From: Polytrichum commune
Lineage: Eukaryota > Streptophyta > Polytrichopsida > Polytrichales > Polytrichaceae
Reading direction: 5' to 3'
NCBI GenBank assembly: GCA_950295325.1
Contig: OX485809.1
Location: 20,476,144-20,540,143 of the forward strand
DNA: 64,000 nt
Positions 34,741 through 44,742 of this stretch are shown piece after piece. Both the position numbers and the translations under genes were made by a program. Under the pieces are notes generated by a model, which saw nothing but the letters and a program-made list of their open reading frames with translations, was not told the DNA's origin and made no database searches. The number at the start of each line of letters is the position of its first letter. Position 1 is the first letter of the stretch.

Positions 34741-34992
34741 TGGGGTGGCATTAGGGTTTCGTGCATGTTCTATGACATTAGGGTTTTGCGCATTATGTAC
34801 ATGTGTTAACATAGGTTTGTACCAATGTTTGACGAATATATAGAGTTTTTGAGGATACGAAGTAGGGGCAGGGTAAGGGTATGTGGGAACCCAAGGTAAG
34901 GATATCAGGTTAAGAGATTATACCCTACAACCCCTTGACCTTGTGCAATATGGAGAATTCTAGAACATGCACGAAACCTCATTGCCACCCCA
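34738..34992. repeat. Foldback of about 255 bp
   Basis: The left arm TGGGGTGGCATTAGGGTTTC then GTGCATGTTCTA is the inverted match of TAGAACATGCACGAAACCTC then ATTGCCACCCCA at about 34,961-34,992. The interior is non-coding. It may be a MITE or the arm of the adjacent hAT copy. Confidence 0.75.
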
Positions 34993-34994
34993 TA

Positions 34995-36790
34995 TTAGGG
35001 TTTCATTGCAATAGCAATCACAGACTGCCAATCCGCCATTGCCTTTGGTAGTACCTTTGTGTTTGGTTTCATGGCCCCGGATGAATGTGCATGTGCTACC
35101 AATGCTTAGTGGTGGTAATTGCAATGACCAATCTCTTTGTTAATTACTCCCCAATTTCACTTGCCAATTTTCCATTCCTTGATGGGGAGTTTGTACCTAC
35201 GCACTTCATGCTACAGTGGAGTTGGGGGAATGGTGAGCAATTGTCTTGCAGTGGTTGCAGACAAGTTATTGGAACTTGAGTAAATGTGGGGGATGGATTC
35301 AAGAGCCAACCACTATTGGAATCCAATGGATTTAATGTCTTATTCGTTTGTCAAGTTTGTGACATTCTAAGCTTCAATTGAGAGAAAGTGTCATAGTTGT
35401 GACATTGTTGTGCTTGATAAGTTGACATAATGGAGTCAAAACGCATTAGTGATCCTTTGATTGCGCACTACCACCTTGGCCAAACATGGAAGCTCAAAAC
35501 TCCCCCATTTATATTTTATCTTGTGTTTGTTGTGCTATGATTTGTGGTTTTTTTATTAATGTAAGTGGTATAGAGTGGGATGTGGTTGAATGCGAGGTGA
35601 ATCTCAATTTCTGACCGCAAGCAAGGTAAATCTCACTTTCTTGGTAATCACTCACCTCTTGGTAATCACTCACCTCTTGGTAATATGGTCCTGAAGTTAT
35701 ACACCTTGCCATTACTAGATATCAGGGCAAGTTGCAACAAAGGCTGTTCTAAGTACACGGATCTCTAATGTGCGAGTTTTATGTATAAACTTCTTGTACA
35801 TAAAACTCATCATGTGCGAGTTTTATACATAAACTTCATTGACACTGGCAGACCATGTCAGCCAAAGCTTCGCACAAACCATGTAAACTCATTCAGCATG
35901 GATGAAAGGGGTTGGGTATAAGTATGCGCCTGATAGGTCAGTGATTGAAATATCCCAACTGGCATTAACTCATGATTTCTGATACTGATACCAGAGTTGA
36001 ATCAGCGAGATACAATAATTTCTAGTTTCACTGCATTTTCAACTGTTGGATGGATGGGTTTACATAGCTAGTGGGAAGCTCTGGCCAGTGGCCTCCATAC
36101 AAATGGATACACGGGGATGATGTTTACAATATATGAAAATTTGAACTAGAACCACATCAAGAGTAACAGATGCATACATAAATTAAATGCTGGATGCACT
36201 GAAAGGGACAGAATATTACCAGGCCATGGGATCACAAGTACACAGTATTTTCTTGAACAAGAAGTAACAAGTGAAAAATCTAAAATATTCAGCACTGGAC
36301 TGACCAGCCACAACTCTACTGTGTAGACCAAAATTGTGCCTTAATAGTCTAAGCAGTGGTTAGCCAAAGTCATTGGTCAGCAGTAACAGTACATTTTCGG
36401 GCAGTTCATTGGGCTACTACAAGCACAGCCACCAATGATTCAGATAAATTGAAGTGGTCTACTTAATACTGGCGCAGCCAGAATAGGACGTTAGCCCAAC
36501 ATTACTAGGGCCTAGTTTGTGTTCTCTTTCTACCTAGAGGAACATGCTAGGGGGCTTAGGCCTAAGCACTAATTAAGCACTTCTACCCCCGCTACTTGGA
36601 CATGTGCCACTCGAACTTCAGTCTGCTACATATAATATTCGATGTTGAATCTGAGTGAATCTGGTTGTAGGAGCATCTCAAAGGATTAGTACTGGACCAG
36701 TTCTCATATTATACCAGGTCTCACATATGGAATAGAGATGGTAATGTAATGTTATGAGAATTTATACTATATTATACAAATTTGTAATGC
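34995..36790. other. Stretch without a supported gene
   Basis: Short unrecognised frames only. A small local repeat (TTGGTAATCACTCACCTC, two to three copies) lies at 35,641-35,685, and TGCGAGTTTTATRYATAAAC occurs twice at about 35,772-35,833. Confidence 0.5.
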
Positions 36791-36795
36791 CCCCA

Positions 36796-39700
36796 TCAAC
36801 AACGACTTCCTTGCTGACATCCCAGGGGACCAGCACTCTTGGTCAATTGCAGTGTGACAGTTGCAGGCCGTGCTGTGCAGCTGAACGCCTTAGCGTATGC
36901 TCGTGCGGCAAGGGATGTGAATCCCGAAGGTGTGAAATATGAGCCTTTCGTGCACAGGTCACCAACCGATTTCCAGTTCCATCTCGAAAGCCCACCAAAG
37001 CTGCCCCCACCATCATTAATACGCTTCGTGATCTGCTTCGGCCCATTTGCCGGGTCAAAGTAATTTCCCTCACTGAGAATCGTAGGGTCTTCACTACCTC
37101 CGATAGCATATATGCCCCAGCCGGCCGAATAGTCGTTGTTGACAATGTGAACTACACCATAGCGGACTCTGCAAGGAGAAACAGCCAACTTCACAATGTT
37201 AAGATCAAACAAAACCTTCAATAACACATGTGATGGAGAGCAGAGAAGATAAATAGAGGCAACAAAAGGGCCCTGAAATTCATCATTGCCTTTGTCCCAA
37301 AATCTAGGAAGATGGTAGATGTTGCCCTTTCACTAGGACGCCATCTACCTTTTTCCTAGATAGTGGATAGAGGTGATGGAACACCAGGGCCCTTGTGCAA
37401 CTGGATGGCCAATTACCTTGGAATCCTCTGTACAAGTCCGGGTCCAAAAGTGTTGTAGGCAACTGTAATTTGCATGGTTCTGTCTATGATGTCATCCTTG
37501 TGGGCACCAAATAACATCACCTGCACCGCACATGGTTTAACACGATGAGAAAAAGGAATGGACAATATAATAATTTGGGGTCAACCACTAAGCGACTATA
37601 TATCAATGTTGTGCGGGCATATAGGGTCTCACTTAGGTATGGTGCAACTGTATTTTGCAATTAGGTATCATGCGAGAACGATGCCCAACTAGTATCAAGA
37701 AATTCAAAACTGTGCAAACATGGATACCCGGTGCGAGACTACATGCTTGGGGGAATACCATATTGATTTTGACCTGAGCATTAAGGTTATTGCATGATAC
37801 ATAGACCCAGCAGGTTTAATACCTATCATAACTCTACATTGAGTATTTATATCAGAATGGTATCAGGAAAAAGAAAACTCCTGATGATGATATAGGCCCG
37901 ACCAGAATCCAATATGATGATTACAGCATAACACTGCTCTAAACTCTCCAAGAATTTGCAGTGGTTTATTGAGGTCGGCAGTGGCCCACCTTATCATGGT
38001 TGTTGCATGACACATAGACCCAGCGGGTTCTAAAAATATTATATCTTCATAAATATCTGTACCCGAATGGCATTAGGATTATATCGACCCGGTTGAAATC
38101 AAATATGGTGATACCAGCACAACACTGCCTCCATACTCTCCAGGAATTTGTAAAGATTGATTTAGGTCAGCAGTGCCTCACCTTATCGTGGTTGGAGAAA
38201 AAGTTGTTGGAGATGGTAATGGCCGTCGAACCTCGGATAGCGTCAATCAACCCATCCGCCGCATTCGCTAAAGAGCAGTGATCAACCCAGATATTCTTTG
38301 CCGTAAAAATGCTAATGGCATCCCCATCCGCCACTCCTCGATTTCCCACATGTACCACAGAGCTCATAATCCTCGCGGGGCCAGTGGACTTAATGTCGTG
38401 CAAATGAATGCCATGGATGATCACATTGCTCACGTACTGAAGAGTAAACCCGGCTCCCCCAGCGATGTGCACTTTGGCGCCTCTTCCATCGATGGTCTTG
38501 AAGCTCGTGATGATGAGCTCTTCTTTGAGACGAATGGTCATGTCCTCCGCAAATATTACCCACAGCGGCTCGACCCGGGTGACAGCGTGCCTGAGTGTCC
38601 CGGGGACGGGGCTGGCGACGTCGTCGTCCCTGGGCGATGTCACTATGTAGATTTTACCGTTCTTCCCCCCCAAAGCGTTCCTGCCGAACCCAATGGCGCA
38701 GTCGGCCAGGTTTTGCCTGTGCAACGCCCAGTCGGGGTCGCATCTCCAACAGTCATCCACAGGGTTACCGGACCCGCATCCACTCCACGCTGTTGTAAGA
38801 GACAAGGAGTCGTCTGTGTTGTTGTTGGCACCCACAACAGATCTGCACAGGGGAAAAGTACATAAAACCTATAAACTTCTTGAACGGGTGTCTTGTCTTT
38901 TCAGGTGAGGTATGTGGACCTTATGTGGTCACGCTTCTTACGCCTCCATTTTGAGTGGTATATGGCAAAGGTTGTAGTTAAAAACAGACACTAAAAAATC
39001 ACGTGTTCCGTTGAGATTGCACTGTGTACCCAAAAGATGTTAACCATTATAGGTTTAAGAGTTAAAACACAATAATTAACTTCAGTAGTGTGTGTTATTG
39101 TCTTCTCAGCTTCTGACATTGAGAAGCCGGGTGTAGATGTGCCACTGCTGAAGGTGATACATCAACCATGATTCTAGATATAGTCAGAGGAGATGAACTT
39201 CAGGGTCCCAGTGAACTAGATTTGCTCACTTGTCACCTGGCAATATGAAACAGTCTCGACTCTCCAGGTGAGTAACCGCAAGAAAGGTTGGACTTTCATC
39301 GGCAACAATGCACTCTGTCTGAGAAGGACAATGAACTTACCCATTCAGGGAGCCATTGCCAAACTTTGGGCCCTGAAGTTCCGGTATCTAGAATACTTGT
39401 AGATGGCACCACTGGTGTAGGTGGAACATCTACCATTATCCTAGAAATTGGAACAGAGGTGATGAGCTTGAGGCCCAGTGCATGAACTTGGTATTTTCAC
39501 TTGTCACGTGATAATACTGAACAGTCTCCAAACGAGAAACCAACAGGAAAGTCGGAATTTCATCGGCAATACCCAATGCATTCTGTTTGATACAAATAAT
39601 GAACTTACCCATCCAGAGAGCCATCGGACGGAGATGATGCCAAAGTTGTTGAATTCCCAGAGCTGGGAGGGGAGTCATCGTCGTCTGCGAGGTCGGTGGC

Positions 39701-40567
39701 ATCGTCATACGTTGCATCTCTCCCGTCAAACCTCGTGCTCGATGAAAAACTCGCCGCAGCACCCGACGAGGCCTGGGTTGCATCATACGTGTAGACATCA
39801 CCGAAGGGCCTAGAGTTGGCGACACTGTTGACTGTTTGATCCGGAACACTGGATCTACCATTGTCATACAAGTCATTGTGAGGGTACTTGCCGTGGTATC
39901 GTCTCCCAGGATCAGACGAAACAGATTCCTCGAAATTTGGAGCAAAAATCGCAGGAGGGTCATACAAATCATTGTGCGGATAGTAGGGCTTGCTTCCGAA
40001 ATTGCCACCGGCATCAGAAAAACTGGAGCCTGCGAAATTCTGAGCAAAGCTCGCCGCAGGGGGGTCGTATAAATCATTGTGAGGATACTGAGTGAGGGTG
40101 GGCTTGCTCTCATCTCCGAAGTTGTCACCGGCATCAGAAAAACTGGAGCCTGCGAAATTTCGAGCAAACTTCGCCGCGGGAGGGTAATACAGATCGTTGT
40201 CGGGGAACCACGCGCGAGACACGGCATCCGGTTGACCATCCGAAGCCATGAAGCTGGTTCGGGCGTCTGAGAACCTGGAGCCATACTCGAAATTTTTAGA
40301 ATACTCCTCTGGAGCTGGATCGAATGAATCGGTGTGGGGATATTTGTGTCCCACGGCAGGTTCACCCTCAGCTGCCTTGAAGCTGTCCCAGGCAGCGCCT
40401 GCGGAGCTGCCGGATTCTGAATCGGAGACCCGAGTGAACACCTTAGGAGCATAGCCCACATTCCTTGTACGCAGATCATTCAATGGCTCACCATGCACTG
40501 CCAGTACCGCCACCGCCGCCACAACAAGGCCTAGGGAAACACGAAAGAACTGCACTCTGGTGTCCAT
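36796..40567 (-). CDS. Pectate lyase (PL1) with long N-terminal repeat domain, four exons
   Basis: Exons on minus are 40,567-39,609, 38,842-38,182, 37,520-37,417 and 37,168-36,796. All junctions are GT-AG and in frame, giving 698 residues. Product: secreted pectate lyase, which cleaves de-esterified pectin by beta-elimination in the cell wall. Residues 1-26 are a signal peptide ([20 protein letters not shown]). Residues 76-240 hold five imperfect repeats beginning [11 protein letters not shown] or a variant. The catalytic domain (about 320-698) has [34 protein letters not shown] (conserved WxDHC; Asp for Ca2+), [20 protein letters not shown] (catalytic RxPRxR region) and a C-terminal Cys. Plant family members are usually 400-450 residues, so the repeat region of about 270 residues is extra. 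Met at 40,567 was chosen over the in-frame 40,687 because it places the signal peptide at the N-terminus. Confidence 0.92.
37779..38181 (-). repeat. Intron 2 tandem duplication including the exon 2 donor
   Basis: The end of exon 2 and its donor (CACGATAAG|GTGAGGCACTGC at 38,190-38,170) is repeated about 192 bases downstream as CATGATAAG|GTGGGCCACTGC (donor-like GT at 37,989-37,988). The following intron sequence is repeated too (plus strand: GCATGAYACATAGACCCAGC, CAGCAYAACACTGC, CTCTCCARGAATTTG). Confidence 0.85.
39110..39620 (-). repeat. Intron 1 tandem duplication including the exon 1 donor
   Basis: The exon 1 end GGCTCTCTGGATGG|GTAAGT (donor at 39,608) recurs 268 bases further into the intron as GGCTCCCTGAATGG|GTAAGT (donor at 39,340). 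Downstream sequence is shared as well (plus strand: TTTCATCGGCAA, GTAGATG..CCACTG). The blocks with GTAGATGGCACCACTGG and CTACCATTATCCTAGA also match the tandem repeat at 56,440-57,540. A 32-base pseudo-exon formed with the second donor would break the frame. Confidence 0.85.
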
Positions 40568-40619
40568 CTTCGCAGCAATCCCGCTCAGATAAAATACAAA
40601 ATACCAACCACTTATGTCA

Positions 40620-41610
40620 ACGTCATGTATCCCAGCTCCTTGATCACGCGCCAATGCCACCTGCTTATCACAGGACCATGATATCAAAAATCACAATTAC
40701 AAGGCGACCTACTAATTCTCAATTAGTCCCCAACTTTGAAGCAGCTGGGGAGCAGCTACAGTAGTGTGAAGACAGGTCCAGCGACGTACAACTGCTAACC
40801 CAAATACTACTGCATCTAAATACTTCCCCCAGACCCAAACAAGTGCAGCTTTCAAGGAAAAGAGAATGCTCTACACTGCATCACAACTTCCTCTCACATC
40901 ATGTCACTGCTTGTCACAGGGCCATGATAAGAAGCACCGTAATCACAAGGCGCCGACCCACTAATTCTAAATTAGTCCCCAACTTTGGAGCAGCTAGCTA
41001 CAGAGACAAAGAACAGAGAACCGCTAAGCCCAAAACTGCAGCCTTTAAATACTTCCCCCAGACCCAAACTTGAAGTACACCTTCAAGCAAAAGAGAGCTT
41101 GGCTCTACCCTGTACCCAAACTTCCTCTCACGCCAATGCCACCCGCTTGTCACAGGGCCATGAGATCAAACATTTTCAAAGCACCGACCCACCCACTAAT
41201 CCTAAATCACTTTCCTACTTTAGAGCAGTTACAACTGTAGTGTGAAGACAGGTCCGGCGACGGAGAACTACTAAGTCAAACACAACGTTGCAGTAAACCT
41301 TCAAGCACAAGAGAAGACAAAAATAGAATGCCAAGTAACTAACTTATCACAACAATGTCGTGTATATATCCTAGCTCCAAGGTGATGCCACACCGATTAA
41401 TGTCAGCAGCTAGGTCCTGCTTGTCACAGCCGCCGGGTCATGAGATCGAACACCTTCGCAGCAAGATGTCCCACCTCGACTAAGCTCAAGTTGAGTTAGC
41501 CCCACTTTGGATCCACAACAAGTGGCCGTGTGCAGACAGAGAACTGGCAAGCCAAACACTGCTTCTAAATACTCGTCCCACAACAACAAGTTGTTAGGAA
41601 CCCAAACAAG
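40620..41610 (-). promoter_or_regulatory. Pectate lyase promoter made of about four tandem repeats
   Basis: Four imperfect units of about 240-270 bases lie directly upstream of the gene. The anchor GCTTGTCACAGGGCCATGA (or a variant) appears near 40,659, 40,911, 41,149 and 41,421. Other shared blocks are TAATTCTCAATTAGTCCCCA, TAGTGTGAAGACAGGTCC and CTAAATACTTCCCCCAGACC. In gene orientation the last reads as TATTTA(A/G)-type TATA-like words in units 1, 2 and 4. Each unit may therefore carry promoter elements; that is inference. Confidence 0.75.
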
Positions 41611-41611
41611 C

Positions 41612-42005
41612 AGCCACACCTTTCCCCAGCCGGACGAGATGCGAAACGCCTCACCTGAGGAGGGCTGGGCTGCGTGCAGCGGAAAGTCAGCTGTAATGCA
41701 GCAGAAAGCGTGCCATGTGAATCTGTGATGCGCCATGGACCTCGGTGGTGGATCCTCCGCTCATCAATTCTCATGCATGCAAGCCTCCCATTAGGGCACC
41801 TCCACCGAACCCAGTGAACGGCCACTTTAATGTGGTGGATAACGGCTGCTTCTCTGCCCACCCTACTCTAGCCCCACCGGAACCCACACACCCCACTATC
41901 ACGCCCTGCACCCGCGTGTGTTTGTCTTTGCTCAAGTCAATACATGCTTCAGGAGGCCACGTGACTAACTCAGAAATAAATTCATTGATTAAATTACATG
42001 TTAAT
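41612..42005. other. Intergenic stretch
   Basis: Small overlapping frames on both strands, none recognised. Slightly more GC-rich than the flanks. Confidence 0.45.
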
Positions 42006-42011
42006 TGATGT

Positions 42012-42249
42012 TCAATCAATGATCGGGGAGAACCGGCAGTTCATTACAGATGAACCGGTTGAGTTTGAGAAATAACCGGTTGAAGTTCAAGACTGCCGGA
42101 AAAATACTGATCGTTTTAGAGGAATTCTTAGAATAAACCCAAGTTTAATAAAGGAAAACCGGAGGATGTCAACATGTAACTGGTTGGACTTGCAAACACT
42201 AGGATTTCAACCGATTATGCTCAGAAATCTCCCCGATCATTGTGTTCAA
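42012..42249. mobile_element. Small TIR element (about 238 bp)
   Basis: Outer ends TTCAATCAATGATCGGGGAG and CTCCCCGATCATTGTGTTCA are inverted matches (core ATGATCGGGGAGA). AACCGG repeats several times inside. It is non-coding; superfamily not assigned. It sits about 40 bases from hairpin copy 2. Confidence 0.75.
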
Positions 42250-42290
42250 TGACAAACTAGTATGCCAAGCATGTGCTATATATGTAGATT

Positions 42291-42375
42291 TGGGTGAACC
42301 AATCCATACACTCGTTTCTTGTTGGACGCCTAAACCCTTGCCTCCAAGGAACGAGTGTACGGGTTGGTTCACCCC
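42291..42375. repeat. Near-perfect 85-base hairpin, copy 2
   Basis: The arms TGGGTGAACCAATCCATACA then CTCGTTTCTTG and CAAGGAACGAGTGTACGGGT then TGGTTCACCCCA pair around TTGGACGCCTAAACCCTTGC then CTC. It matches copy 1 at 12,939-13,024 arm for arm and loop for loop. Both copies share the same A.C mismatch (CCATACAC against GTGTACGG). Confidence 0.85.
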
Positions 42376-42379
42376 AGCC

Positions 42380-44600
42380 ATGCTATGTGCTTGGAGGTTT
42401 ATGAATGTAGATGTTGTTTTCCATGTCTAATTCAATCACTCTTTGAGGTTATACACGAACATATTGGCACCTCAAGACCTCATAACATTACTCAATGTTG
42501 TTTTGTGGCCCCTCATAGTATATTAACAGTGGGATGTCCAAAAAGCTACGTAAGAAGAATCAAATTCATATTGAACTCCCAACATCCCACTCTTATATTC
42601 TAAGGGCCCACGTTGTTGAATAATGTTATGCTCTAAATACCTCACAACGTCAATGTTTAATAAGGGGTTGTTTACATCATGGACAATGAAGTCGTTCCTT
42701 GCTCCCTTAAAAATTTATGATTGGCCGTTGAACTTGTCCTAGGACCATTTCAGTTTACATCAAGAAAAAGTGTCAGAGTGACCATGAAGCTTAATAAGAT
42801 CCCCACACAAGTAACTAAACAATTGAGCAAGTAGGCACCCATTGCCCATGCATCCTAACATTCTCATATACCCCTTACACCCCCAAAGCAATAAATAAAA
42901 CATCCCATCAAACTTAATTTATAAATCATGATCAAAAGTGCAAACCAAACTACAACCTTGAACTAGAATTTAAATATATTTGGATTTAAGCATGAATCTT
43001 GGACAAATTCCAATGGCCAATATGGCGTACACTAGATCACAAAATCACACAAATATGATGGTTGGTGAACATGGATTACAAACATTTGAAGTTGTGGTTG
43101 TTGTGTCATTTTTATTGTTGTTGTTGTTTGATGTTTTTGTCCCCACAAGTGCACATCCCTTAATATTTTTAGACAAGTAGTTTGTCCAAATATACTTAAA
43201 TGTCGGTTTTGAGGAGTTCATAGTGTCGCCAATTCTCAATGCTCAACACTTCACTAATGATCAAACCTTGAGAGAGCTTTCTTCAAAAAACCATTCCTTT
43301 GTGGTGGATGTGCATTTGGGAACATGTGGGGAACCTACATCAAATCAAGACATTGTTGTACCTTAATGCATCATATTTAGGTACAAGATTTATGTCCTTT
43401 GTGAAATAATTGAGTAAAAACCTCGATACTACCTTGCAACAAGCTATATACACCAATATGTGCAATTAGGTAGCCTTCGCAAATAGGTTGCCTCTTTACC
43501 TATTCAAATTATTTTGTGTCATAATCAAACTACAAACACTTATAACTTTGTGTATTCATCCATATAGAAACCACAATAAATTAATAAAATTAATTTTCAC
43601 AATGTACTTTGTTCTTGTAATAAAAAAAAAAACCGAAATAATGTGGAATGTCAATAAATCAACGCAAGGCAACTTAATTGAACATATCAATGTAGCTATC
43701 CAAGTTTTTTGCCTTTATTGACCACAAAAATTCCTAGTCGCAGGTTTTGGCCTTTATCTTCGATTGTCTGAGTGGTTCTTTTGGTTTTTAAGATTGAGTA
43801 TAAATAATGGAAAGTTGCAAGATCACAATTACATTCCTACAAGACCAAAACTTGAGTGGTTGGTGGTTCAGGTCAAAGTGTGAAGCTTTCTATTCCATGA
43901 CATATTGCTAAGTCACACTATGCCATTTGTGTTTGATCAACCTTACATTTACAGCTTCATACGTGGTCCTAATTTTTTATCCATAGTTCAACTTATGATA
44001 GCAATAACTTTATTGAACCTGTGAAATTTGTTCTTTTGAGTCTCTTAACCTATTAAAGCCTAAGGTAGACATGCCTTATCTGGTTGTTTGCTACATTATA
44101 CTACCAACCCATAATATTGTGAATTGAAGAGCTTAGTACAACTTTTGATACTCGCAACAAGTCGCTGAAAGAAAACTATCATTGACATCTCAAGTTTGTC
44201 TCTTACATTCTCATTTAAAGATTGAAGCCTTCCATGAAGCAAAAAGGCAAGGATTGAAATTTGCTCAACACAACCTCTGCAGATGTGCGTACACCATCCA
44301 CATGGCAGGAGGTCTGGCTCCGAGATCATCTTACATTTGTTGTCATATTCACAGGAGTCTCGGAAAAGAGTCCTGCACATTCTGAAATGATTCTATTGCA
44401 ATATGCTGGTCGACTCCATAAGCCCAAAAACTGGGCCTTTGAATCAAATATTCAGTTAAGGGTCTTCGAACTCAGCGCAATAAAATGGAGTGATCTAAGA
44501 TTACCTTTCTTTCAATTATGTCGTGATGTAGTAATGGCATATATGCGGCTCCGCATCGAGTTAAACGGGAGTTGGATTATTGTCTAAAACCCCAACGAAG
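42380..44600. other. Stretch without a supported gene
   Basis: The largest frame is 108 codons (44,261-44,587, plus), not recognised. AT-rich sequence without obvious repeats. Confidence 0.5.
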
Positions 44601-44742
44601 TGTTTACACCATCGAGTATTAGCTCTACCTAGCATCAAATTAATGCTTGACAGGATCAATTCCTGGGTGTTTGCTACTCAATGCTTTGATCAATAGAACA
44701 AGGCAGATCTCTTCAGACAAATTTTGTTTAGGAGCAAACCCT

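Noticed and set aside
36839-37145. Open frames on the plus strand and in a second minus frame across pectate lyase exon 4
   Set aside because: They are shadows of the lyase coding frame; the lyase frame has the family motifs and splice sites.
38278-38865. 195-codon plus-strand frame
   Set aside because: Antisense to pectate lyase exon 2, which explains its openness; no recognisable content.
39341-39372. Possible 32-base extra exon in lyase intron 1
   Set aside because: Including it shifts the frame before the catalytic domain; better explained as a duplicated donor region.
39436-40479. 347-codon minus frame overlapping lyase exon 1
   Set aside because: Out-of-frame reading of the repetitive exon 1; the alternative frame has the signal peptide and splices in frame to the catalytic domain.
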